64,000 nucleotides of DNA from Sutcliffiella horikoshii (GCF_019931755.1 NZ_CP082918.1:3142001-3206000), one strand, 5' to 3'. Positions 1 through 10,900 are shown, counted from the first letter of the stretch. Numbers and translations are program-made. Notes: a model not told the origin generated them from the letters alone.

Positions 1-5
1 ATCAT
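1..5 (-). CDS. Possible start of a truncated gene leaving the window
   Basis: On the minus strand an AAAGGGAG ribosome binding site (about 17-10) is followed after four bases by ATG at 5-3. Only the start codon lies in the window, so nothing can be said of the product. It would follow the sipW-tasA pair in the same direction, where Bacillaceae often carry another TasA/CalY-type gene, but that is a guess. Confidence 0.3.
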
Positions 6-49
6 AATTCTCCCTTTTAGTACAATTTCATTGCATGTAGTACATGATG

Positions 50-92
50 ACAAAAAGAAAGCCAAGAATATCGAACACTGAGGATATTCTTG
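50..92 (-). terminator. Intrinsic terminator of the sipW-tasA unit
   Basis: A perfect 10-bp inverted repeat (CAAGAATATC at 63-72 and GATATTCTTG at 83-92) is followed on the minus strand by a T-rich stretch (62-50). It lies about 90 bases past the TasA-like stop codon. Confidence 0.7.
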
Positions 93-183
93 ACTCTTAA
101 CACTGGTGTTTATCTTTGATTGTTTAGTAGAGAAAAGGATTATCTCGAAGGTTGGTATTTAATACTTGTAATATCTTCTATTT

Positions 184-903
184 TCAATATTTAGCCCCAT
201 CAACCATTTGCTTTGCTTGAATATTTAAGTTGGAAGAGTAGGTCACGCCTTGGTATTCGTTCCCTGCTGTATGATCCAATTTAATTGCAAAGGAAAGGTC
301 GATATATTGATTATCGTTCAATTGCCAGAACTCATGCTTCTCCCCTTCTTTTGACCCCTCGCCTAATACCATCTTCGCTTTTCCACTACTGCTTTTCGCT
401 GCTCCTGCTTGTTGAATTTCCTCTTCTTCTACAAATCCAACTACCATTTCAACTCCAGGAGTAATCTCTTTGGATAAAGTCTTGGCTTCATTTGTTGGAC
501 CATTGAAGAGTTGATCCAAGTAGATTCTTGATTCTTCCAAGATGTCATCCGTCATTTCTTCTCCTTCAGAGAACTTATAGGCAATATATCCTATTTTATA
601 AGCATCAAGAGAAACATCAGCATCTACAGACTGGTTATACGTTGCTTTAAGATAAACATCCATATCCCCAGTGTTTTCGATTGTTAACCATTCACCATAA
701 ACTAATTGGGATGGGGCAAAGCCTGCTTGATCAACTATCATGCTCTCCATGTCTTGGCCGTTATTAATTTCTAGTAAGCCGTTTGTTATTTGTCCTGTAG
801 CATTTGTCTCAGATGTAAACCAAGAATATGTACCGAAACTTACCGACACCACCATCGTTCCTACCAACGCACTACCTAGAAACGCATTTTTCAATTTAAA
901 CAT
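184..903 (-). CDS. TasA/camelysin (CalY)-family secreted matrix protein
   Basis: This 239-residue secreted protein belongs to the TasA/CalY (peptidase M73-like) family of biofilm fibre and camelysin proteins. What is seen: an N-terminal signal segment rich in G, V and S after MFKLKN, then the family hallmark around GTYSWFTSE just after the predicted cleavage region, then a beta-rich body with no cysteine. Start ATG has an AAGGGGGA ribosome binding site. It lies 18 bases downstream of the SipW-type signal peptidase, the dedicated enzyme that matures TasA and TapA in B. subtilis, so a substrate-enzyme pair is likely. TasA and CalY cannot be told apart from sequence alone here. Confidence 0.85.
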   Translation of the reverse strand: MFKLKNAFLGSALVGTMVVSVSFGTYSWFTSETNATGQITNGLLEINNGQDMESMIVDQAGFAPSQLVYGEWLTIENTGDMDVYLKATYNQSVDADVSLDAYKIGYIAYKFSEGEEMTDDILEESRIYLDQLFNGPTNEAKTLSKEITPGVEMVVGFVEEEEIQQAGAAKSSSGKAKMVLGEGSKEGEKHEFWQLNDNQYIDLSFAIKLDHTAGNEYQGVTYSSNLNIQAKQMVDGAKY

Positions 904-921
904 GTGAATCCCCCTTATTCA

Positions 922-1461
922 TTATGATTGTTTAATCTCTTTCTTCCTCTTTGGCTTCATTTTTTCAAATGCCACTATACATACATAGCCTGTTAAAGGT
1001 AGAGCTATGAACAGTAAGAAACCTAGTGGGCCCTTTATAAACTGAGAAAAGTAGCCTAAGAATGGAATCAGAAATATTTTTTTTCCTACAATCTCATTAG
1101 CTGTTGTGACATTCTCGTCTGCTGAATTGTTGTTATCACCTTTCGTATAAAAATGTCTCCCCCCATCTGTTTCAACAATGGACGTGATTCTATGAGTGAC
1201 TAATAGTTGCTCTTCGTTGTAAAAAGAAATAATGTCACCCTTGCTAAGATCACCTGGATCAACCTCTCGAGTAATAATGACATCCCCAGCCTCAAAAACT
1301 GGTGCCATACTATTCGATAATACGGTGAGAGGCTTTATCCCCAAAACGCTTAGTGGTTTGTTACTGTTTAGGCTAGCGAAAATGGAAAATAGGATGACCA
1401 TGATGAATAAGATGATTGTGATCGTTAAACCTTTTTTTACGAATGTTGTAGCCTTTTCCAT
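922..1461 (-). CDS. sipW: Signal peptidase I, SipW (ER) type
   Basis: This is a membrane-bound S26B signal peptidase of 179 residues. It has an N-terminal transmembrane helix (about 12-30), the NSMAP box with the nucleophile Ser51, and His90 in LVTHRI in place of the Lys of bacterial-type enzymes. The GDNNNSADE acidic motif follows near 113, and a C-terminal transmembrane helix (about 143-165) precedes a basic tail. The Ser-His dyad marks the SipW/ER class, which in Bacillus processes TasA-type matrix proteins; the next gene is such a protein. GAGGGTGAGAA before ATG supports the start. The upstream region carries a palindrome and a G-run element. Confidence 0.93.
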   Translation of the reverse strand: MEKATTFVKKGLTITIILFIMVILFSIFASLNSNKPLSVLGIKPLTVLSNSMAPVFEAGDVIITREVDPGDLSKGDIISFYNEEQLLVTHRITSIVETDGGRHFYTKGDNNNSADENVTTANEIVGKKIFLIPFLGYFSQFIKGPLGFLLFIALPLTGYVCIVAFEKMKPKRKKEIKQS

Positions 1462-1768
1462 TTCTCACCCTCGTTTCTAGTTGTTGTACCAATAAGGTTT
1501 ATTGTTGAAGGATAAAAATTCGCTTTCATTCAGAATACTATTTAATATTCTGATTTTTACTTCTATTAAAATTATTGCACAGTTAAGAGGGGAAGGGTAT
1601 TGGGGGAATTAATAGTATTCAGCTCTGCAAATCCGCTGACTTTTGATCAAAAAATCCTCTCTAAGTTCGATAGAATAGGAATACATTAATAGAAAAAGAA
1701 GAAGGGTGAAAAAACAACCAGTACAATAATCCTAGTGCATTCCCCCAACTTTCACTCTTTATTAAATG
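1462..1768 (-). promoter_or_regulatory. Regulatory region upstream of sipW-tasA
   Basis: No gene is seen. The stretch holds a near-perfect palindrome CAGAATACTATTTAATATTC-TG (1531-1552). A second copy of its half site (AATAGTATTCAG, 1611-1622) directly abuts a G-run element ATTGGGGGAAT (1599-1610). An inverted G-run copy, ATTCCCCCAA, is at 1739-1748. The arrangement suggests an operator region, but I cannot place -35/-10 boxes with certainty. Confidence 0.5.
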
Positions 1769-1769
1769 A

Positions 1770-1806
1770 AAAACAAAAAAAGCTGTCCAATACTATTGGA
1801 ACAGCA
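1770..1806 (-). terminator. Intrinsic terminator of the XRE-TPR regulator
   Basis: The hairpin arms GCTGTTCCAATAG and CTATTGGACAGC (one bulged base) are followed on the minus strand by TTTTTTTGTTTTT. It lies about 80 bases past the regulator stop. The only reading frames between stop and hairpin are about 10 codons or fewer, so no clear signalling-peptide gene is present there. Confidence 0.75.
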
Positions 1807-1883
1807 ACCATTTATTATAAGTATAGAAATTCTTTAATCGTGTGTGTCACACTGGGGAGATTAACAGTAGACTCCGCACCCTA

Positions 1884-3119
1884 CTAATTGTTAAGGAGTC
1901 TGCTAGCATACTTGTTAGCAGACTCATGCTTGCCTTGATCTAGGTAGTATTGAAACATCGTTTTTTCATACGTATGCAACTGATGATATTTCCCGTTTTT
2001 GTTAAGCATAGGGATGATTTTTTCCTCAATAAATTGATAATAAAGCTCTTTTTCATCATCGTGCAGTAAACGAAGCATTTGAAAGAATGCTAAGCTACTA
2101 TGATCTTTAATTTCCTTTGATATTTCCATACCCGTTTGAATCAATTGCGTCAGCATACTATCCACATTATTTTCTTTTATCTGTAAGCAACAGTAAATAT
2201 ATCCTATAAGGTTATTCAAGTAATTAGAAGATTTTTTATTACCTTTAAGTAGGTCCAATGTCTTTTTATAGTATATTCTAGCGTTTTCATTATCCCCAGA
2301 ATAAGAATATTCATAAGCTAAATTACTTAGCAAGTTGGCTTTTTTTGAAGTATCATTTATTATTTCGCATTGCGCAATCAATTGGTTATATCGATTGACA
2401 AGATTGTCAAAATCCCAAAGCTCGTTTCTTCCTTCATTGATTAATTTGATAGTTTCTGCATCGATAATTTTTTTGAAATTATTTGTCTTTTGAAAATATT
2501 CAAGTGAAAGTTCACTATAATAGTAAGCTTTTACTTTAAATTGAAGATTGTGATAGGCAATTGCAATCTGATAATAGAATTCCAGGTTCTCATATTCTTT
2601 TTCATTAATTTTAAGAAGATATTCCAGTGCTTTTTTGAAGTTACCTTTTTGAAGTTCTGTTATTCCTAATAGATGGTGGAGTAAGTGAGTTTCGTACGTA
2701 TTTAAATCTTTGCGGACGTTATATATTTTATCAATAAGTGCTTCGGCATTCGTTATGTCTCCTTGCAATAGAAAATACCTTGCTTGCAAAAGAAAATATT
2801 TATTTTTCACCGATTGGATTAAAAACAGAGAATTCTTTTCAATTTGATTTTTGAGTCGTTCAATTTCATTGTTTTGTTGCAAGACCATACAATCGTGCCA
2901 TTGATGCAGAAGTTTTTCAAATTTCTGAAGCGATTGTAATTCTGCTTCCATATTAATTCCCAGCTTCTCACTTAATAGATTGGTGATCTCTGATGAAAAC
3001 TGAGTCGTTCCCCGCTCAATTTTACTTACATGAGTTACAGAACAGACCCCTTTTCCCAGTTCTTCTTGTGTCAGGCCATTTTTTTCCCTATGGAATTTAA
3101 TTAGGATTCCTAAACTCAA
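1884..3119 (-). CDS. XRE-TPR regulator, NprR/PlcR-like (RNPP type)
   Basis: This 411-residue protein has an N-terminal XRE-type helix-turn-helix (about 5-60, with GLTQEELGKGVCSVTHVSKI) followed by a long all-helical region of TPR-like repeats (about 100-400). Length and layout match the RNPP family (NprR 423, PlcR 285 residues). In that family the TPR part binds a secreted peptide and the HTH controls secreted proteases or virulence genes. TTG is the likely start, with GGGAGTG upstream. It lies between the matrix operon and four protease genes, so control of these is plausible. Unlike nprR-nprX, no peptide gene is evident immediately downstream. Exact subfamily is uncertain. Confidence 0.75.
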   Translation of the reverse strand: MSLGILIKFHREKNGLTQEELGKGVCSVTHVSKIERGTTQFSSEITNLLSEKLGINMEAELQSLQKFEKLLHQWHDCMVLQQNNEIERLKNQIEKNSLFLIQSVKNKYFLLQARYFLLQGDITNAEALIDKIYNVRKDLNTYETHLLHHLLGITELQKGNFKKALEYLLKINEKEYENLEFYYQIAIAYHNLQFKVKAYYYSELSLEYFQKTNNFKKIIDAETIKLINEGRNELWDFDNLVNRYNQLIAQCEIINDTSKKANLLSNLAYEYSYSGDNENARIYYKKTLDLLKGNKKSSNYLNNLIGYIYCCLQIKENNVDSMLTQLIQTGMEISKEIKDHSSLAFFQMLRLLHDDEKELYYQFIEEKIIPMLNKNGKYHQLHTYEKTMFQYYLDQGKHESANKYASRLLNN

Positions 3120-3270
3120 TGCAACACACTCCCAACTATTTTATATCCTATATACTGAATGGAGCTTTTTCTTATCATACCTTTTATTTGCATTCAGATG
3201 TAGTAGTATTATTAGTTTTTTGCGATAATTTAGAATCTAATATTCATATCCACTTTTAAATGATGCAATA

Positions 3271-3309
3271 GAACAAGGGCAGCCTAAAAGTTTAGGACTA
3301 CCCTTGTTC
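3271..3309 (-). terminator. Long hairpin downstream of the first subtilase gene
   Basis: The arms GAACAAGGGCAGCCTAAA (3271-3288) and TTTAGGACTACCCTTGTTC (3291-3309) form a long imperfect stem with a tiny loop, about 30 bases past the protease stop. The T-tract on the minus strand is poor, so it may act as a weak terminator or a 3'-end stabiliser. Confidence 0.6.
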
Positions 3310-3341
3310 ATCGTTGTAAGTGTATGTCAGAGCCTTTTACG

Positions 3342-6300
3342 TCAAGGTGTCATTCCTAGCTCTAGTTTAATCTTTTCAATAGTCTTGCCATTCGCTTCAG
3401 ATTGAGGTTCTGGAGTATCGAGAACAAAGTCGTTATCTGATAGATAATACTTTTCAAGAAGTTGAAAATCCAACTCATCTGTCGCACCATCAAAGTTTAT
3501 ATCTGTATTTCTATTTTCCGTTCCCCAATACTCATGAAGTAATAAGGCATCATAGATATCTACAACATTGTCTTTATTTATATCACCTGGTTTTGATACT
3601 GCTGTTCTATAGGAAATCCATTCTCCCATATCAATCCCATTTACTTCGTAACCAATTTCTAATGGTGTGTACGTCGTATAATGTCCTGGAACATCGATAA
3701 TCATCGTATAGTTCTTTACTGTTACAGGGAGATTATCCACATAAATTCGACCATTAGTTTCTAATCTCGCAGGATAAGAGGTTCCTTCTAGATCTTTCAA
3801 ATGAATAGTTGCTCCCACTTTTGAGTAATCTCTACTATAATCAAATCCACCTTTATCTGTTAACAATCCTTCAGCGCCTAAATATCCGGCATCCACCTGT
3901 GAAATTGTTGGATAAATTGGATGGATTCCGATTTTTGTCGTTATTCGTGGGCCTTTATTTATCTGCATAGTCGTAGGACTGAACAGAGGTGAATAAGCAT
4001 GTCTGAATTCATCTGATTTTGTATCGGCAATCATTTCAAATAATGCTACATCCCCGGAAACGCCTTCATCAGGAATAGTTATTTCAATCATTGTCCTGGT
4101 TGTACCTGGCTTAGTAGTTGTTTCAATTAATTCTGAACCTTCGGGCAGCTGGTCTCCTAATCGGAAATCAATAGATTCATCAAAGAACTTATCTTGATAG
4201 TTTAAAGTCATTGAGAAATCCTTAGCATTTTGTAGATTATGTGCATAGAACGTGTACTTGATTTTATCTCCCATTCGATAGGACTCTTTATCTGGTTTTG
4301 CAAAAATAAACTGAGATCCTTCTTTTGCATAATAAACGATTTTTGGTATAGCTGTATTACCTGCATAGTCAGCTCCAACGTATTGAATTTCTCTTATAGA
4401 GTTGGTTGCAACATTGAGCTCTTGTGAGAACCTACCATTTTCATCTACTTCAAGGCGAACGTTTGGACCGTTTTGACCATACCAAAGATTGTTATCAGCT
4501 TGACTCAGTGAAATGCCTGCTTGTTGTGCTTCATTTAGTTCTTGATCGATCAAAGTACCTGATAATGTTACGCTGTCTTGACCTTCTGGCACCACTACAA
4601 TTGGATTATCGCCTTTAGGCATGGCATTTGTCTCGTCAAAGATCACTTTGGGTTCACTATTATCAAGGCTTATGGTCGAGGTTTTGGCAAATTGCCTGCC
4701 ATCCTTTGTCGTTCCAATCATCTTGACTTCATATATGCCATCTTCTGCTCTAATTCTTGTGTAGCTAATAGGCTTCTTCTCGTGTCCGGTAAATGGAAAA
4801 TAATAGCCCGCAAATCCATCATCAATGAAATAGTCATAGTCAATTGCTGCTCCCGTCGCGTTTACTCCTGTAATCCAACCTAATTCTTCTTTCGTATCCG
4901 GATCCACCAATATCCAGTCCAATGTTTCCATTGGGGAATTTAATCTAAAGTCAAGATCTGTAGCTTTCCTGCTGTAAGGATTTTTCACCCGGTTAGTAGA
5001 AATACTTGGTGTATATACTTCAAAGTAACCGATCCCTTCTTCCACTACCTTTGCTCCAAAAGGAATACGGTAGATTTCATCTCTATCCTTTTGGTTTTTA
5101 ATGACAATATACCCTTCATAGGTTCCATTTTGGGCGGATTTCGGAATCGTGAGGAAAGCATTGAAGCGTTCCTCTTTATTCTTCTTCACTTGAATCGCCT
5201 TTGGAATATTCAGTCTTACACCATTTTTCTCTGCATCCAGCGACCCTGATGCCTTCGCTCCAATATTATACTCAACGGTGATATCGTACTTTTTGTTTTT
5301 CTTACTATTATTTGTAATCGATAGATTCGTTGTTTTAGTGATATGTTCATCCCCCATTGGAATGAAACCGTAACTTAAGCCACCAGTTTGTTCTGGGATA
5401 AGTATTTCTTCTCCGTTTTCAATAAATGGCGTTTCATCCAGCACGGAAATTAACGTATCTGAGTGAAGTGCCTGCATTGGATCGACTCGCCCCGCTCCTA
5501 CTTCAAACACACTATATTGATTTTTTAATGGATCTGCTGTATTCATGATGACAGATTTAATATCACTTGGTGTGTAATCCGGATGTGCTTGTAATAATAA
5601 CGCGGCAATCCCGGCAACTTGAGGAGATGCCATGGATGTGCCTGATAATCGTTGGTAAGCAAATGAATAATCAGTAGAATCTTCTTTATTATGCATATAT
5701 GCTGGGACGGTGGATAAAATATTTACGCCCGGTGCTGTTACATCTGGCTTGATATCATATAATGTGCCTGATGGACCCTTTGAACTGAAAGAAGCAAGCT
5801 CGTCTCCACTAATTTCCGCTTCACCGATTTCCCCAATTGTGATAGTTGGTGTACCCTCTTTAAATAATTCTTTTACTGCTAAACCATCTTGATTTGATAG
5901 AGAAAAAGTAGGGATATTTTCGTTGTTTTCTCCTAGATAGTGTGGAATATGGCCGTCGTCTGAAATATTATTATAAATCACAACACCAACAGCGCCATTT
6001 TGTTTAGCATAATTCATTTTTTCAATAAGGGCATAGGTGCCTCTGGCTACGAATGCAACCTTTCCATTTACATCTTTCCCGTTGTAATCAGCAGGTCCTC
6101 CTTCTCCAACTTCGACCATTTCGTAATTTTGTCCCTCGAGCTTCCTAAAATCATCCGTCCATTTGTTGGTCATTAATTGCAAGGTACCGTTCGACTCCTT
6201 TCCATCTGCAGAAAACATACCGTTATAAGTTGTGACGAAAGAGGGGGCAGAACTGGCTCCTACCGTCAAAGCAAGTGCAGCAGCTCCAGGGGAACCTAAT

Positions 6301-7442
6301 GTACTATTCCCTAAATCTCCTGAGTTTCCAGCAGCAACGACTGCCGTCACCCCACTTAAGACGGCATTATTGACCGTTAAGCTAGCAGCATCTAGTGGAT
6401 TGTTCGTTTGTGCTCCCAGTGATAGATTAATGACATCCATATCGTCTGCAACTGCACGATCTATGCCGGCAATAATCGCGCTATTCGATCCGCTTCCATA
6501 AGGGCCCAATACACGATAAGCATACAAATCGGCTTCCGGAGCAACACCTATGACCTTATAATCCGAATCATTCTCAGCTTGTCCAATAATTGTCCCTGAT
6601 ACATGTGTTCCATGATTTGTATAGTAGGTGTTACCTTGGTTCACTTCAGGATACCCAGGAGCTGCTTTCCAATCCTCATAAGTGGCTTCCATCGGATCAT
6701 CATCATTGTCTACAAAGTCATATCCTCCTTTGTAAGCATCTTTTATATCTGGATGATTATAATCAACCCCTGTGTCTATAACGCCAACCTTTACTCCTTT
6801 ACCTGTAAACCCTTCTTTATGTAACTGATCAATATTCATAAATAGGATACTGTCCACTTTGGTTGTTGCCTCTTCTTCCTCTGTTAATTTTGGTGGAGGA
6901 GTAAGCTGGACTTCCAATTCGCTGTACACTGCTTTAACCACATCAGAGTCTAATAGATTTTCAACCTTGTTGGCCGGCAAGGACAGGGTAATGCCATTAA
7001 AAGCATTTTTATAAGAGTGCTTTACTTTGTAGTTCGCTTTCCCGGATTTCGCCTTTGGCACAAGCTTGTCATCTAATTCTTTTTTGAATTTTTTATGTGA
7101 GTCTTCCACCATTTTTTTCGCCTTTTCAAGAGGAACCTCTTCCCCTTTTAGTGACTTGTAGACTGTCTCTGCCTTCGCAGGTAATTGCTCGAATTCAACA
7201 ATGACGGTCACATTCTCCTCACTCTTTAAATCAATGTCCCTTGATAATTGAAGGCCTCTAATCGAGCGGTTTGTCTCTAATTTATCGAGTGCTTCCCGTT
7301 GTTCTTTTGTAAGACTCGCAAGAATACTCATGGCATTCTGCGTTGATTCTGCATGGACAACTGGTTCTGAACTGATTGGCAAAGCAGAGCCTAAAAGTAT
7401 TCCAACACTTAGCACAATCTTCGGCAACTTACTACTTTTCAT
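3342..7442 (-). CDS. Secreted S8 subtilase with PA, cohesin-like and dockerin domains (paralogue 1)
   Basis: This secreted serine endopeptidase has about 1366 residues. The order is: Sec signal peptide; I9-type prodomain (VTVIVEF to about residue 180); S8 catalytic domain with Asp in VIDTGVDYNHPD (about 223), His in NHGTHVSG (about 280) and Ser in GTSMASPQ (about 602); a PA domain inserted before the Ser; Fn3-like beta domains; a cohesin-like segment around DKIKYTFYAHN. A type I dockerin (GDINKDNVVDIYDA and DINFDGATDELD) and a tail ending in KTIEKIKLELGMTP complete it. ATG 7442 is preferred to the upstream ATG because AGGGGGT precedes it by seven bases. No LPXTG or SLH anchor is visible. Confidence 0.92.
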   Translation of the reverse strand: MKSSKLPKIVLSVGILLGSALPISSEPVVHAESTQNAMSILASLTKEQREALDKLETNRSIRGLQLSRDIDLKSEENVTVIVEFEQLPAKAETVYKSLKGEEVPLEKAKKMVEDSHKKFKKELDDKLVPKAKSGKANYKVKHSYKNAFNGITLSLPANKVENLLDSDVVKAVYSELEVQLTPPPKLTEEEEATTKVDSILFMNIDQLHKEGFTGKGVKVGVIDTGVDYNHPDIKDAYKGGYDFVDNDDDPMEATYEDWKAAPGYPEVNQGNTYYTNHGTHVSGTIIGQAENDSDYKVIGVAPEADLYAYRVLGPYGSGSNSAIIAGIDRAVADDMDVINLSLGAQTNNPLDAASLTVNNAVLSGVTAVVAAGNSGDLGNSTLGSPGAAALALTVGASSAPSFVTTYNGMFSADGKESNGTLQLMTNKWTDDFRKLEGQNYEMVEVGEGGPADYNGKDVNGKVAFVARGTYALIEKMNYAKQNGAVGVVIYNNISDDGHIPHYLGENNENIPTFSLSNQDGLAVKELFKEGTPTITIGEIGEAEISGDELASFSSKGPSGTLYDIKPDVTAPGVNILSTVPAYMHNKEDSTDYSFAYQRLSGTSMASPQVAGIAALLLQAHPDYTPSDIKSVIMNTADPLKNQYSVFEVGAGRVDPMQALHSDTLISVLDETPFIENGEEILIPEQTGGLSYGFIPMGDEHITKTTNLSITNNSKKNKKYDITVEYNIGAKASGSLDAEKNGVRLNIPKAIQVKKNKEERFNAFLTIPKSAQNGTYEGYIVIKNQKDRDEIYRIPFGAKVVEEGIGYFEVYTPSISTNRVKNPYSRKATDLDFRLNSPMETLDWILVDPDTKEELGWITGVNATGAAIDYDYFIDDGFAGYYFPFTGHEKKPISYTRIRAEDGIYEVKMIGTTKDGRQFAKTSTISLDNSEPKVIFDETNAMPKGDNPIVVVPEGQDSVTLSGTLIDQELNEAQQAGISLSQADNNLWYGQNGPNVRLEVDENGRFSQELNVATNSIREIQYVGADYAGNTAIPKIVYYAKEGSQFIFAKPDKESYRMGDKIKYTFYAHNLQNAKDFSMTLNYQDKFFDESIDFRLGDQLPEGSELIETTTKPGTTRTMIEITIPDEGVSGDVALFEMIADTKSDEFRHAYSPLFSPTTMQINKGPRITTKIGIHPIYPTISQVDAGYLGAEGLLTDKGGFDYSRDYSKVGATIHLKDLEGTSYPARLETNGRIYVDNLPVTVKNYTMIIDVPGHYTTYTPLEIGYEVNGIDMGEWISYRTAVSKPGDINKDNVVDIYDALLLHEYWGTENRNTDINFDGATDELDFQLLEKYYLSDNDFVLDTPEPQSEANGKTIEKIKLELGMTP

Positions 7443-7924
7443 CCTTTTTACCCCCTGTGTCATTCTACTAATAATTTTAGTGTCGAATTGTTTTCATGTC
7501 ATTGGGGGGAATTTAGTTAAATGAAGAAAGGAAAAGCAAAGAATATATTTATAGTAACTAAAACCTAAACATTGAATTATCAAACTTTTCACAGATTTTC
7601 ATTTTTATTCGCATCCATAGTCCCAGTACTAAATACTCATAAAAATTGGGGGATTTTAAAATAGTTTCAAAGAGTTATATTTTACAAAATTTATAACTTG
7701 GGAAAACCAAACCATTCTAAAGACCTATACCGTTATATCGCCAGCTTAAAAATCCCTGAATATCACTATAAATATAACAATTTACCTAAGCCATAAGTTT
7801 CATTATTACTGAGTGTACTCTCCCATGTTCCCCCCATACATTCTTCAAATAGTATGTGAGATTATTTACTTTATTAGGAATATTTTGTTTTCTTAATAAA
7901 CTAATTGCAGAAGGAGTGTATCAC
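7443..7924. promoter_or_regulatory. Divergent promoter region between subtilases 1 and 2
   Basis: This is a 480-base AT-rich region with no gene, between two divergent protease genes. It holds three G-run elements: ATTGGGGGGAAT (7501-7512), ATTGGGGGAT (7645-7654) and, on the minus strand, TATGGGGGGAA (7828-7838). The outer two lie 59 and 87 bases before the start codons of paralogues 1 and 2, and both read as C-runs on the coding strand. I take them as candidate operator sites. No certain -35/-10 pair can be assigned. Confidence 0.5.
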
Positions 7925-10900
7925 TTGGACAAAAGTAAGTTATTTAAAAGTGTCACTGTAGTCGGATTGTCATTAAGTTTGCTTTTCAGTACTATATCTT
8001 ATTCTCCTGAAAAGGTATCTGGGGAAACATTAGGAAAAACAACCTCTTCTAGTATGGAAATACTAAACAATCTAACAGATGCACAAAGAAAAGCCATGAA
8101 GTATTTAGAATTAAACGATAAAACTGGGCTGCAATTGCCTCCTGCAGTTAACTTGGACACCGATGAAGAGATCTCTGTCATCTTAGAATTTCATCAAAAG
8201 CCAGTTAAGGTTGCACAACTAATAGCAAGTTTGAAGGGGGAAGAAGTATCGGAATCAAAAGCCAAAAGCAATATTAACCTCGAACAGAAAAAATTCAAAG
8301 AAGAGTTAAGTGGCATTTTTAAAGACAGTGGGAAAAGTGACTCTTATTCCATTAAATATCAATACTCAGAAATATTTAACGGAATGGCGATTACATTGCC
8401 GGCAAACAAGATCAAAACAGTCCTGCAAACCGGGACCGTAAAAACGATTTGGGGAAATGAAACAATCAACATTAATCCACCAGATTTAAGCGAAGTGGCT
8501 AATCTCGGAATAACTACTCAAATGGCAGACAGCAACCCTCACCTAGGAATTGACCGACTGCATGAAGAAGGCTTGACCGGAAAAGGGATAAAAATTGGTG
8601 TAATCGATACTGGAATAGATTATAATCATCCTGACTTAAGAGATGCCTACAAAGGTGGATATGACTTTGTAGATAACGATGAAGATCCAATGGAAACAAC
8701 TTATGAAAACTGGAAATCCACTTACAAACCAGAATTTTCAGGGGGGAATTCTTATTATACCAATCATGGTACGCATGTCTCTGGAATTATTGCTGGACAA
8801 GGTTCCAATAACAGTGATTATGCAACGAATGGAGTGGCTCCAGATGCAGACATTTATGCATATAGAGTACTCGGTCCATATGGTAGCGGTGCAACCGAAA
8901 ATGTGTTAAAAGGAATTGATCAAGCGGTCGAAGATGGGATGGACATCATAAACCTGTCTTTAGGTGCTTCCATTAATGATCCATATTTCCCGACTAGTGT
9001 CGCCGTTAACAATGCAGTCCTTAGTGGAGTAACAGCCGTTGTAGCTGCGGGAAATACAGGGGATGCATCTTATACTCTTGGCTCGCCAGCTTCTTCAGCA
9101 CTAGCATTGACGGTTGGGGCAAGTGATACTCCCTTGGAAATCCTTACATACGAAGGGAAGTTATCCTCACAACCTATTAGTCTACAATTACTAGGAAAAC
9201 ATTATAGTGATAAAGCAGAAGACTTTAAAGGTCAGACACTACCAATCACAGATGTGGGGTTAGGACGATCAGAGGATTATTCAGGGAAAGATGTTAAGGA
9301 TAAGATTGTTCTTGTTAGACGTGGAGAGATTTCGCTAAATGACAAAATTAAACATGCACAACTAAACGAGGCTAAAGCTATCTTTATGTACAACAATGAA
9401 GAGGACGGGCATATCCCTTACTTCCTGGGTGAAAATAAAGACTTCATTCCAACATTCAGTTTGACAAAAAAAGATGGAGAAATATTACTGGAAGAAATGG
9501 AACTTTCAGAGGAATTCATTTTCGGAGAACTTGGCACCGTTCAAACGGAGGGAGATCGTTTAGCTGACTTCAGTTCACGAGGACCTTCCAAATTTAATTA
9601 TGATATTAAGCCTGAAGTGATAGCGCCTGGAGTCGGTATTCAATCCACAGTCCCATCGTACATGGTAAACCCTGAGAATGTGGATAATTATGAATATGCG
9701 TATCAACGATTATCAGGCACATCCATGGCCGCTCCTCAAGTAGCTGGTATTGCCGCTCTCTTATTAGAATCCAATCAGGAATTGCAACCAGAGGACATAA
9801 AAACAATTCTAATGAACACGGCAGATCCGTTAAATGGGGATTACAGCGTATTTGAAGTTGGGGCGGGACGAGTGGACCCGTATGAAGCAGTCCATTCTAC
9901 CATGCTATTCCAGGTGATCGATGAAACAACTAACATATCTGATGGAGATAGTATGATCATTGATGAAAAGACAGGCTCCATCAGCTTTGGCCTACAATAC
10001 AACGACGGAAAACACATTCGCGATCATCGCACAATGGAAGTGAGTAATCATGACAAAGATAAGAAATCGTTTGTGGGAAAAGTTGAATTTACAAATCAAT
10101 CGCTTGATGCAAAAAAGAATGGTGTACAAGTTCAATTTGATAAGAAAATTTCCATTAATCCTGGAAAATCGAAAAAAACCAATGCGTTTGTCCTGATTCC
10201 CAAAACAGCAGAATCAGGGTTTTATGAAGGATATATCACTTATGAGAATATAAACGACTCAAATGAAACCTTTCAAGTCCCATTCTCTATCCGTGTTGCA
10301 GAAGAAGGGTTTGACTTCTTGGCAATTGACAAACAAGTCCTAACAACCAATCCAGGAGGCTCCTATTTCGGTTCATTTCCTGTTGCGACCTTCAGTTTCC
10401 AGCTTAACTCTAACGTAGAGCAAGTGGATGTAGTTTTAGCAGATGGAAAAACAGGTGAAGATATTGGTTATGTCGGATATTTCAATGGAAGTGACTTACA
10501 AGTCGGTGTCCCTTACGGTCTATATGGATACGGAGGCAATTATTATCCATTTACAGGAGATGAGGACTATCCAGTTCATTTAAAGGAAACGTTCGCAGAA
10601 CAGGGACACTATAAATTGAAATTTATTGCTACAAATGAAAAAGGCAATACTTTCACTGAAGTAGATGACATATTTGTCGATAATAATAAACCAGAATTTA
10701 ATACGAGTATTGATGATCAGCTAGTTTATGAATTTTCTGAAGGACAAGAAACCTACCCAGTAAGTGGAACATTGATTGACAATGAAGTAGGAGATATTCA
10801 AGCCGCAGGTATCAATATTAGTCAGGCAGATAATTTCATTTATGAATATTTGTACACGATGTTACCTGATTATCGTATTTTCCCAGAAGAAGATGGCACT

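Noticed and set aside
1806..1883. Signalling-peptide gene just after the XRE-TPR regulator
   Set aside because: The only candidate is a GTG-started frame of about ten codons without a ribosome binding site or signal sequence.
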